Part shown: in pieces, positions 1 to 9,587 of the stretch
Layout: each line of letters opens with the position of its first letter
Numbering within the stretch: the first letter of the stretch is position 1
Assembly (NCBI GenBank): GCA_026636295.1
Contig: CP089454.1
Location: forward strand, 1 to 64,000
Source of the DNA: Medakamo hakoo
Lineage: Eukaryota; Chlorophyta; Trebouxiophyceae; Coccomyxaceae
Direction of reading: 5' to 3'
Length of the DNA: 64,000 bases
Notes under the pieces: model-generated
What the model was told of the DNA's origin: nothing
The model's database searches: none
Seen by the model: only the letters and a program-made list of their open reading frames with translations
Position numbers and translations under genes: made by a program

Positions 1-177
1 CCTAACCCTAACCCTAACCCTAACCTAACCCTAACCCTAACCCTAACCCTAACCCTAACCCTAACCCTAACCTAACCCTAACCCTAACCCTAACCCTAAC
101 CCTAACCCTAACCCTAACCCTAACCCTAACCCTAACCCTAACCCTAAACCCTAAACCCTAAAACCCTAAAACCCTAA
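1..177. repeat. Telomere, TTAGGG type, chromosome left end
   Basis: Uninterrupted array of CCCTAA units (TTAGGG on the other strand) starting at base 1, with a few 5-base slips (CCTAA, e.g. near 22 and 70). At the inner edge the unit lengthens: two CCCTAAA (142-155), then two CCCTAAAA (156-171), then a last CCCTAA ending at 177. The C-rich strand reads 5'->3' into the chromosome, so this is a true left end. Confidence 0.97.
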
Positions 178-383
178 GGCACGGGGGAGCGGGCGGAGAC
201 GTTTTAGGCGCGGCGACGCGGGCGAGCCTGCGCTGCACAGCCGCAGCGTCCATCGGTGGGCTCCGGTGGACGCGCTGGCGCGGTGGACGAAGGCAGGCCA
301 GAGAGGGCTCCACACCGTGCACGCCGCCTTTGGGCGCGGGCCGCCTTCCCCCCGGCACGCCGCGCGCCGTGCGCTGTATGTGC

Positions 384-426
384 TATATGTGAATTTCTTG
401 TTCTGCCCGCAAGAAATTCACATATA
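384..426. repeat. Perfect 17-bp inverted repeat with 9-nt loop
   Basis: TATATGTGAATTTCTTG (384-400) is followed by its exact reverse complement (410-426) around a 9-base spacer (401-409). The arms are AT-rich in a strongly GC-rich setting, so the hairpin is not a by-product of base composition. Function unknown: hairpin RNA, a footprint or end of a small element, and a protein site are all open. Confidence 0.85.
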
Positions 427-2480
427 CAACGCCACGCGCTCCCGCTGGCGGGGCGGCAACACTGTATGTTTTCTTGCTTGGTCACCGACCTTTCCACTGC
501 CAAGGCGGCGGCAAACCCGGGCACGGCCGTCCTCCGCTCCCGGTGGAACAATAGACCGCCTCATGGCCATGCCGGTTCCGGGCGCTGGCGGCGCGGCGGT
601 GGCGCGGCGGTGGCGCGGCGCACGGGCGTGCAGTTGGGCACACAGCAACAAAAAAAACAAGAAAAAAGAAGTCCAGCGAGCACCCCACGCCGCTGATGGT
701 GGGTGGCCACCCCCACCAATTGCGCGCCCGCCGCCACCTCCAACCCCGCCATGGCCTGGGCAGGTTTCTGTAGCCTCCACGTGTGCGTGTGTGCGCGGCA
801 GTGCGTAAAGTGGGTTGCTCGCAACAGCGCTTGCGCCCTGCTCGCTCTCGCTGCCGCTCCTGCGCTTCAGCGCGCACGCACAACCGATGCGTTTTGTCAA
901 GAGAGCCCGCCCGCTGTGGCACTCCATGCAGTGCCAACCCCACCATGACGTACCATTGATATGTCAGCTTTTAGGGCAGGTGCGTGGCGCGGCACGAGAC
1001 GGCGTGCTTGCTTTTTGTGGGCATGCTGCCTGTCTGTGGCCGGGCCGACCGGCCCTGACCTCCACTCTGGACTGGCCGTGCCTGCCTGGGCCGGCCGTGC
1101 GCTCGGTCCTGATTTTGAAGGCGGCCCGACCCTGCACTTGCACGGGCGTGCTGTGGACGTACCAGCACACTGCCTGCCGTGGCAGGTTTGCATTTTGACG
1201 CGGCCGGCACGGGCGCGCGGGGGCCGTGGACCCGACCAGTTTCCACCTGGCCGCATATCGGTGCACAGTGCGTTGGCGCGGGCGCGCCACGGGTGTCATT
1301 TGGCATGCCCCTGCGTGTGCTCAATGCATTTTACTGCCGTGCCGTGGGGGCTGGTTGCGATGTGGAAACGTCCGACCCGCGCGCGCGGGGAAGGCTGTTT
1401 TCTTCATGGCCTGGGCCGGCCGCCACTTGTCGGTGCATTCCAGGCACTACGATGCAGGGCGCGCATCCGCATGAAGTCAGCTTGACCGCATCTTGTTGGA
1501 AGCGCCTCGCACCAGACTCAGCGTGCAAGTCCCCGCCACAGGACCGGCCTTAGAGCCGCCCGGCGTGCAGAGGCGGGCGAGAGGGCGGTCAGTGCGTCTC
1601 GGGACGCAACCTCCACCAAGCAAACGCCATGAGACGCCGCGCCCGCCCACCCGCGCCGATTGCGCCCCACCAAACGGGCATGATAAAGTCTTGGCCTCAG
1701 CCTCGGGCTCATGCTACGGCCGTAGTGTTGCGACGGGCCGTCGCCGGGGCGGCCTCGGCCATGAGCCTGCAGGCGGGGGTGGCTGGAACATGGACACCCC
1801 CAGCCGCTTGCAAGCGAACACGCGTGCATGTTGCGGGTTGGACCGGACACAAAAGCACGTTTGCGTTCCCAACCCGCGCAGTCAGCCCGCGCGGGACGCA
1901 TGCAGAAAAGACGACGCGTCGTCCTTTGCCAGGTAAAAATCGCGCACGCGCGACACATGGAATGAGGCAGGTGGTGGTTTGGCCCCGGTCGCCCGCACCA
2001 CAAGCCCACGACCGCACGCCCCGCCCGGCGCGTGGTAAGCAAGCCGCCACACCGGCACATGTGCGGTAAAAGAGCGGGTGGCTTCTTCGCCATGAAAGAA
2101 CCAAAACACGCCATCATGCACAGGCACAGGTGGCGAGCAATGGGGAAGGTTTCCGCCGCCGGCCCGCTAGTCAAAGCAAAACCGCGCCCGCGGCCCACCA
2201 GGCGGGCGGGAAAAGGGTCAAACTCACGCGGTCGTGGCCGCCGCTCACGGCTGACGCGCGCGCGGCCGCCGCGCGGGGCGGTCACACGTTCATAACTACA
2301 CGCGCGTAAAACGCGGCGCTCAAAGCAAACAGCTCAAACCATTTTACTTTACCAATCTTTGCGTGCGACGAGTGACAAGCAAGGGGTAAAAAAACCAAAT
2401 GAACTGGGCGGCGCCATGAACACGACGTTTAAAGAAGTTGCAAGGAGGGTTATGAAAAGGCCGCGCTTTTTCCTTGCCGT

Positions 2481-2552
2481 CCCCCCACCCACCCACCCAC
2501 CCACCCACCCACCCACACCCCCACACCCCCACCCCACCCACACCTCCAAAAA
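2481..2552. repeat. CCCA-type microsatellite
   Basis: Run of CCCA units grading into C(4-5)AC variants, followed by an A-run and a CT-run near 2549-2568. Simple sequence repeat in the subtelomere. Confidence 0.9.
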
Positions 2553-2718
2553 AAAACTCTCTCTCTCGTAGTAACCGCGCTTCCCGACTGTCTCCCCCGC
2601 CTGCACGGTGCAGCCCTCAGCACACGGCATCGTCGCGCCACACCACGGGCCGCTGCGTCCAGGATGGCGAGCTTGGCCGCGTGCACCTGGGCGACGACGT
2701 CGTCGCCTTTGCCGTGAA

Positions 2719-2760
2719 CCTGACCTAACCCTGACCCTGATCCTAAAACTACCGTAACCC
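2719..2760. repeat. Degenerate telomere-like tract
   Basis: Seven or so imperfect units related to CCCTAA (CCTGA, CCTAA, CCCTGA, CCCTGA, TCCTAAAA, CTACCGTAA, CCC) in the same orientation as the terminal telomere. It lies just before the first gene and may mark an old chromosome end or the subtelomere border. Confidence 0.55.
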
Positions 2761-2877
2761 GGCCGAGAAACAAGAGAGACGAAGGTCTAAACGGGGCGAG
2801 GAAACCGTGCAGGCGTGTGTTTCAATCCAGGTCCCTCCCTCCACCCATCCATCCATCCAGTTCCCGCCCACTCTCTA

Positions 2878-5592
2878 CTAGCCCAGCACGATGCTCGCCA
2901 GCAAGTGCTCCCGCCGCCGCCGTGCTCCCTGCAGCACTGCTGGCCTGGCCTCCTCAGCCTTCAGGCCCAGCGCCGGCGGCGCTTCCACCTCTTCGGCAAC
3001 CACCTCCACTGTTCCATCCAAGTCATGCACGGGCGGCAGCGCAACCTCCGAATCCCGGGCCACGCCGCCGCGCAGCCGGGCCCCACCGCGCACCGCGGCT
3101 TCAGCGTACGGCGCCCACTGCACCACGTTGCTGAAATCGTTGACGCCCATGCCGCCCGCCAAGCCCCGCAGCATTTGGGTGACGCGGAGCACGAAAAACA
3201 CGTCCGGCGGGAAGGTGTCGATGGAGATTTCTTTGATGGGGCTGTCGGCAGCGAAAGGGTCGACGCGGTAGGACGTCCGCGAGTCGAACTGCGAGGGGGC
3301 GTGGGGGTGGGGAGGTGGGGGGAGGTGGGTGTGAGAGCCCGCAACCCCTCGCCCCGCGGCCCCCCCAAGCCGCCCGCACTTGGATCCCCCCCCCCCCCCC
3401 GTCGCCCGTCCAGCCCCGCCCCGCCCGCCCGCCCACCACCCGCTCCACAGGCGCTCACCATGCCGTGCGCCATCTGCGCGATCTTGACGTTGTCCACCTT
3501 GGAGAACGCCACCCCCAGGTCCGCCATCGCGTTGGTCACCGCCGCCTTGTCGCACTTGGCGTAGCTGGGCTGCATGGCCAGGATGAGGCGGGCGAACGCC
3601 AGGCGGTCGTGTTCCGGGAGTTGCTTGGCCTGGCGCGTGTGCGTGGGTGTGGGGTGGGAGGCGGGGGAGGGCGGGGAGGGTGAGTGGCGGGGCGGCAGAG
3701 GGTGGTTGCTTACCCCTCGCCCGGCGCGAGTGCACCCGCCCTCCAAACCAAAAACGCTCGCCGCCCAGCCACGGTCGCCGCCCGTGAGCCCTCTCACCTG
3801 CCCGTAGTCCAGCAACGCGATCTTGCCCCGCTTCTGGACGAGGATGTTGCCCGGGTGGGCGTCAGCCTGCAGGGGACATCACATGCGTGGTGGGTGGGGG
3901 TGATGGGGCGGTGAGGGACAGGGTTGCTTGCCCGGTGCGCGCGTGCAGGGCCGGAGGCGGTCGCTCCCCACACGTGCGCGCGCTGTGCGAGCAAGGGCGT
4001 GCGCAGGTGGGTCGTCGCGCCCGCCCCAGCCCCCGTCCCCCACCCACCATACCGGCCGGCCCGCACACACCTGGAACAGGCCTTCGCCCAGGATCATCGC
4101 GCCGTACGCCCGCGACACCCGCGACAGGATGAGCTTGGCGGCGGCCTTGCGCCGGGCTGGGGACAGGCGCTTGACCTTGGACTGTTGTGGGGAGGGGAGG
4201 GGAGGGGGGGACGGGGGTCGGGAGGGCGTGAGAGCCACCCCAGGAAAAAACACGCACCACACCCCCCACACCACCACCACCACCACCACACCCACGCCGC
4301 CGAACCCATCATCATCCCAAGACCTCACCTCGAGCCGCCCAATCTGCTCGCCTTCCACGTAGCCCATCGTCAGCAGGCGGGGCGTGACCAGCCCCCTCAC
4401 CGCCCGGGGCACGGTGACGCTGCGCTTCAGGTCCGCCAGGTGCCCCGCGACCGCGTTTTGGATGGCGGCCTCGCGCACGAAATCGAATTCCAGGCCGACC
4501 TGCGAGTTGAGCTCGTCGACGGCGGACACCATGTCAAACGCGATTTCGGACTTGGACAGGATCTTGGCCCACGTCCGCACGTGCTTCAGGTCGTCGGCCA
4601 TGGTGGCGGCCGCGCCGGGCGTCTGGATTTTGACGGCGACCAGGCCGGACGGGCCGGCGGGGCCGGCCACGTCGACAGCCGCGGACGCCGCGGCCGCGGC
4701 GGCGGGCCAGGTGGACGCCGCGCCGGCCGGGCAGTCGAGCACTTCTGCGCCGGGAGGTGGGCCGAGCGCGGCCTCGGCGGCCGCGTCGCCCGCCCGGAGT
4801 CGGCCGGCGAAGAGGGGGTTGACGAGCCGCGACCGCAGCGTGCGGCGCAGCAAGCCGCGGCGGCGGCGGCGGCACGCGTCCAGGCTCGACGCCCCGCGCA
4901 GCCGGGCCTTGTGCACCTGCGCCACGGACGCAGAGCCCAGGGGGTTGGCCAAGTCGATCCACTCGAAGACGGCGCCCAGCGGCGCGCCTCCCAGCTCCGC
5001 CTCCAGCGCCCGCCGAGCCAGCGGCGGGGGCATGGGTGGGACGGCGTCGTGCAGCTTGGACAGGTGGCGGCAGATGGGGGCGGGGACGAACTCGGAGCGA
5101 GCCGCGATGAACTGGCCGACCTGTGGATGAGAGGACCCGGGGTGGACGGCGGGCGTGGCGTGAGGGCGGTGGGCGATGGAAGGTCTAGGGGGGGGGGGGG
5201 GCCGGCCCCGACCGGGGGCGCGGTCGCCCAGCGTCGGTCCAGACCCCGCCCCCGATCGGCCCGCCCGCCCCTCTCCGCCCAGCCCCTCCCCAACCGCCCC
5301 GCACCTTCAAATAGAAGCCGCGCAGCGTGACCGCCATGTCATACAGCTCAGCGCCCGCCCACTCGTGGTGGGGCGCCCACAGCTCATCCCGCAGCTGGTC
5401 AGGCGAGTATTTCCCAGTCGCGCGCAGCACAGCCGCTTGCGCTTGCCGCGCCTTGTACGCGCCGTACACGCCCGCTGCACGCCGCCAGAAGGTGAAGGTG
5501 CGCGCCGGGCCGGATAGGCGGCCGCCGCCAAACTTGAAGTCGTCCTCATTCAGCTGGGCGGCGGCGGGCGGGCTGGGTGATGGCGCGGCCAT
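2878..5592 (-). CDS. ABC1/UbiB-family atypical kinase (ABC1K)
   Basis: Six exons: 5592-5305, 5120-4329, 4181-4071, 3866-3798, 3629-3459, 3288-2878, giving 613 aa; all introns are GT-AG and every junction is in phase 0. Diagnostic features are the KxGQ motif (K96-V97-G98-Q99, split by intron 1), the Ala-rich loop with ASVAQVHKA (about 160-168), the VAVK lysine (K260), EFDFVRE (about 307-313), HPGNIL (401-406) and LDYGQ (416-420, in place of DFG). Plant members regulate prenyl-lipid and ubiquinone/plastoquinone metabolism in plastids or mitochondria; which organelle applies here cannot be told. An Arg/Ala-rich stretch of about 80 residues separates the Ala-rich loop from the VAVK lysine, where most relatives have only a few. 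ATG 5592 is taken as start because it directly precedes the conserved exon. Confidence 0.9.
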
Positions 5593-6096
5593 GATGGTTT
5601 GGTTTTTGCTTTTTGCTTTTGCGCCTCGCTCAGCGGGCGTTCCAGGGCCCGGTCGATGGCGGCAGCAAGCGCGGTGGATGCGCAGAGGCCGTCCGCACCC
5701 GCGTGCGAAAAGTGTGTGGGAGGTGGCGCGACTCAGGACAGGGCGAGCGCGCGCGCCGCCTTTCCGTCTCTCCAATGGCTTTGACTGCGCTTGCCGACTC
5801 ACTCACCAAACAAAACACAAACGCGCATGAAGCTCGCGTCGTGCCCGCGCCCGCGGCCAGCCGGCGCCGTGCCGGCGGCCCGCCCCCGCCAGTGCGATGT
5901 CTGCCGGCCCCTGCTCCCGCCCGTGCGCGCGAAACCATCCCGGAGCGGCGAGGCGAAAGGTGCGCACGCGAAACGCGAGCGTTGTCGAGTGGCGCGAGGT
6001 TTTTTTTTTCGCTGTGCGCCCCGCTCTCGTTGGAACGTCTGCCCGCGCCCTGACGTGTGTCGGAACGCGTTTTCGTTGCTTTGTCAGACACGCGCG
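5593..6096. promoter_or_regulatory. Divergent intergenic region, ABC1K / carboxyl-terminal protease
   Basis: About 500 bases between two divergent start codons; it must hold both promoters and 5' UTRs. An upstream ATG at 5827 is in frame with the protease's first exon, so part of this stretch could be coding. No clear TATA box seen. Confidence 0.5.
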
Positions 6097-7946
6097 ATGC
6101 CAGCGCTTGCCAACGATGGGTTTGCAGCCTCAATGCCGCTCGGCAAGGCGGCGCCATCGCGCCGTGAGAGGAAAAGGGGCAAGGGCATGCGCAAACCGCA
6201 CGCCGCGCGCGCACCCCGCCACCCGAGGCCGGGTTCAAACCCCCACGACCCGCCCGCCCGCAGGCCGGGCCTCGCCCACGCCCGCGGCCCGGCCCGCAGG
6301 GAAGCGACGGCCGGCCCGTCCGAGAAGCAGGCACGCCCAGCTCTCTCACACTCCTCCTCCTCCCCCCCGACCCCCACCTGACCAACAACACACACCACCC
6401 AGCCCCGCCGGCCACCCCGCTCCCCACCCGCCTCGCCTCGTCCGCCACCGCCCTGGCCGCCGCCGCCGTCATGGCCCTGGGCGGCCTGATCGTCTCCCCG
6501 CCGCCGCTGTTGCTGCCAGCGTCCGCGGAAGTCAGCAGCCTCGCACCATCACCGCCACCCACGACGGACGACGGGGCCATCCCACCGCCTTCCCCCGACC
6601 CGGCCCTGTTCGCCGTCCAGCGCACGCTCTACGCGGCCTGGGACGCCCTGGACCGCGGCTTTGTGGACGCCAACTTTGGCGGCCGCGACTGGCGCGCGGA
6701 CTTGCGCGCCGGGCTGCGCGCCGTCGCGTCCGCGCCGTCCCCCGCCGCCGCGCGGGGGGAGATGGCCGCAATGGTCGCCCGCCTGGGCGACCCCTACACC
6801 CGCCTCCTGCCCGCGCCCGAGTACGCGTCGTACAAGACGGCCGCGTCGGGCGAGATCCAGGGCGTCGGCCTGCTGGTCGCCGCCGACCCGGGCGGCCGCC
6901 TGGTCGTCGTCGCCCCCGTCGACGGCGGCCCCGCCGACCGGGCGGGCGTCCGCCCGGGCGACCAGCTGGTCGCCATCGACGACCAGGCCCTGCCGCCCGG
7001 CATGGGCAGCGAAGCCGCGGCGGCCCTGCTGCGGGGCGCGCCCGGCTCGTCTGTCACGCTGCGCGTGGCGCGGGCCGAGCAAACCAGCGACGGCGGCGTC
7101 GCGGCGGCCGTGCCTGGCGTTGCGCGCCGCGCGCCGCGCCCGCCCCCCACCCCCGCCCCACGCTACTCCGTCCGGACGTTTGCCCTGCAACGCGAGGCGG
7201 TGGAGCTGTCGCCGGTGGCGACGGCCACCCTGCCGCTGCCAGGCGCTGGCCGACGCGCCTCCCACGGCGGCGGCGGCGGCCTCCTGGGCTACGTGCGCCT
7301 GCTGTCCTTCACCGACCGCGCCCCCGGCGACGTCGCGGCCGCGCTCGCCGACCTGGACGCGGCCGGCGCGCGGGCGTACGTCCTGGACCTGCGCGGCAAC
7401 CCGGGCGGCCTCGTCCGGTCCGCCCTGGGCGTGGCCCGCCTCTGGCTGGCCCCGGCCTCGCCCGTCTTCAACGTCGTCGGCCGCGACGGCGCGGCGGCGG
7501 CCGAGCGCGTCGTCCTCGACGGCGAGGCGCCGCCGCCGTCGTCGTCCTCGCCGCCCACGACCGCCTCCCCGCCGCTCGCCGTCCTCGTCGACCACGGCTC
7601 CGCGTCCGCCGCCGAAATCTTGGCGGGCGCGCTCCGCGACAACGGCCGGGCGGCCGTCATCGGCGACCGCACGTTCGGCAAGGGCGCCATCCAGGCGGTC
7701 GTCCCGCTCGACGACGGGTCGGGCCTGTCCCTGTCCATCGCCCGGTACACGACGCCGGCGGGGGACGCCATCGACCACGTCGGCCTGCGCCCGCCGCGGG
7801 CGTGCCGGGCGGCGCGGCTGCCGCCGGCCATCCCCGCCCCCCGCGCCGCCGTCGCCGCGCCAGGCGCGCAGGAAGCGCTGGCCGCGGCGTTGGACGCCGA
7901 CCCGTGCATGCGGGTCGCCGCGGGCGTCCTGGCGTCCCAACTCTGA
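6097..7946 (+). CDS. ctpA: Carboxyl-terminal processing protease, thylakoid lumen (D1-processing type)
   Basis: The main exon 6403-7946 encodes a hydrophobic lumen signal ending near LLLPASAE, an N-terminal helical region, a PDZ domain (about residues 145-215) and the S41 protease core. The catalytic dyad is Ser424 in GSASAAE and Lys449 in TFGKG, with the family's 25-residue spacing. Such enzymes trim the C-terminus of pre-D1 in the lumen so the manganese cluster can assemble. The first exon (6097-6163; donor GTGAGA at 6164, acceptor CACCCAG at 6402, CTGAC branch-like site before it) is inferred from phase and gives 536 aa; an in-frame ATG at 5827 would lengthen the transit peptide. Convergent with the RRP7 gene. 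Confidence 0.88.
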
Positions 7947-8111
7947 GAGTCGTCGTCGCCTGTGCATTTGTATCATCATGTCTGTGTGTACGAATATGTT
8001 GATGTTGAGTGTGTGTGTGTTTGCGTCCCCTCCCCCTAGCCGATGACGGGAAAAAAAACTTGAGATTTTTTAGACGATGAGTGTGTTGGCTCCTCACAAA
8101 AAAAAAATTGT

Positions 8112-8116
8112 TGTAA
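8112..8116 (+). terminator. TGTAA poly(A) signal
   Basis: TGTAA followed by CACC, 166 bases after the protease stop codon. TGTAA is the usual poly(A) signal of chlorophyte algae and a rare word in DNA this GC-rich. Confidence 0.5.
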
Positions 8117-8149
8117 CACCATCCCACCTTCCCTCCCCCACCACACTCA

Positions 8150-9442
8150 CTACCCGGGCCGGAAGCGACGGCTGGCCCGCAGCTCGGCGATGCGGCGCTT
8201 GTCCTCCTCGAATTTGAGGCGCAGCTCCGCCAGTTCTGCGGGGGTGGGGGTGGGGTGGGGTGAGTGTGGAGGGCGGTGCTGCGTTGTGTGCCCGTTGCCA
8301 GCGTCCCAGCGTCGCCTTCCACAGACTCACCATGCCGGCGCGCATCCCGTTTCTGGAACCGGTAAAAGTCCGTGTCGACCTTGGGCGCGCCCTTGGCGGC
8401 AGCCCTCGCCGCGGCGGCCGCGGGCGCGACCGCGCCCACGCTGATCCCGCCGCCGGACGTCTTCTTGCGGCCGCCGCCCCGGACCACGACCGTCCACCCG
8501 TCGTCGTCGGTCGCGGCGGCCGCCGCTGCCGCAGCCGCCGCGGTTTTACGGGCTTCTTCCGCGTCAAAGGCCGCCATCCAGCCGTCGACCTGTGGGGCGT
8601 GTTTGGAGTGGGGGGGGCGGGGTGTGGGGCGCGCGCGCGTGAGGGGGACGGATGGCGCTCCTGCCAGGCGGCGCACTGGCGGGTAGCCAGACCGCGGACT
8701 CGCGGCAGCCGGCTTGGGTGGCCGCGCGCATTGCACAGCTGGGCGCCAGGCCACCTGCCGAGCGGCTGAGCCATCGCACCCGACGGCCGGCCATCGCACC
8801 CCACCCCCCCACCACCAGCACCACACCCCTCCGCCCCCCATCACGCACCTCTTCCCGCAGCCTATCCACGCCCAGAAACGCGGCCTTGTGGCGTTCCACC
8901 CAGGCCTTGAGTCCAATCGGCGCGTCAACCGGCGGCAAGTCGCCCGCCTTCAGGCGCGCCACCTTCCCAGCCCGCGCGGCCGCCAGCGCAGCCGCGACAC
9001 CGGCCGCGTCCTCAAACAGCACGACAGCCGAGTCGCCGCCACCCTCATCCACGGCAACACCGGCCACGCTCCCAAACTTGGACATGAGCGCCCGCAGCAC
9101 GACCGCGGCCGGCCGCCAGGTGAAGGACAGGCGCGTGACGACGAGGGCCGTGGCTTGGTCGGCGGACCCGCCCTCGTGCGGGCGGATGCGCAGGGCCCGT
9201 CCCGCAGGCGCGTCGTCGGCAATGGAGATGGCCAGGTCTACAAAGTCCGACGTGGACGGCTCGAGTGGCGCGGCTGCCTGCGACGAGCGGCGGCGTTTTT
9301 TCGGCGGCGGTGGCGGCGGCGGCGCGGCGGCCGACGCAGAGGCCTCGCCGCCGCCGCGCGTGGGCGGGGGGGCGTTCAACGGTTCGCCGCCGCACGCGGC
9401 CGGTCGGGACCGGCGTCGACTGGAACTGGGTGCAGTCGTCAT
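8150..9442 (-). CDS. RRP7: RRP7-like ribosomal RNA processing protein
   Basis: Three exons, 9442-8849, 8589-8331 and 8235-8150, giving 312 aa. The N-terminal half carries a basic patch (KKRRRSS) and an RRM-like fold (LSFTWRPAAVVLRALMSKFG, about residues 110-130). The C-terminal half has the RRP7 signature: DDGWTVVVRGGG, DTDFYRFQKRD and the terminal helix FEEDKRRIAELR ending FRPG-stop. RRP7 works in the nucleolus in early 40S assembly and 18S rRNA processing. The last intron is only 95 bases, the shortest in the window. ATG 9442 is preferred; an in-frame codon at 9538 would add 32 residues with no obvious function. Only 145 bases separate it from the divergent neighbour. Confidence 0.88.
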
Positions 9443-9587
9443 GGGGGTGCGAGACGATTTTGCACCCGCGACGCCGACGCAAACTAAAGTGTGCGCCGCG
9501 CAAATGCGTTTGGCTGGTGTGATGCCAGGCCCGCTCAACCCGCTCTCCTCCCTCTCACACCTCTAATCAGCCTGCCTCCCCCCGACC

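Larger units (their letters stand above)
178..2877. other. Subtelomeric region without supported gene
   Basis: About 2.7 kb between the telomere and the first gene. Open frames occur on both strands, but none resembles a known family and all have the Cys/His/Arg-rich look of chance translation in GC-rich DNA. The region holds an AT-rich perfect hairpin (384-426), a CCCA microsatellite (2481-2552), a degenerate telomere-like tract (2719-2760) and a short CCAT run (about 2831-2850). I saw no transposase, reverse transcriptase or RNA gene. Confidence 0.6.

Noticed and set aside
1518-2285. 255-codon open frame on the minus strand in the subtelomere
   Set aside because: Composition is Arg/Cys/His/Trp scatter without domain, repeat or splice logic; stop codons are rare in DNA this GC-rich, so long chance frames are expected.
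5827-6096. Upstream in-frame ATG of the protease gene
   Set aside because: Would add 90 Arg/Pro/Cys-rich residues to a transit peptide; possible but less likely than ATG 6097.
6225-6250. tRNA B-box-like GGGTTCAAACCC
   Set aside because: No A-box, acceptor stem or anticodon arm can be formed around it; it lies in the inferred first intron of the protease gene.
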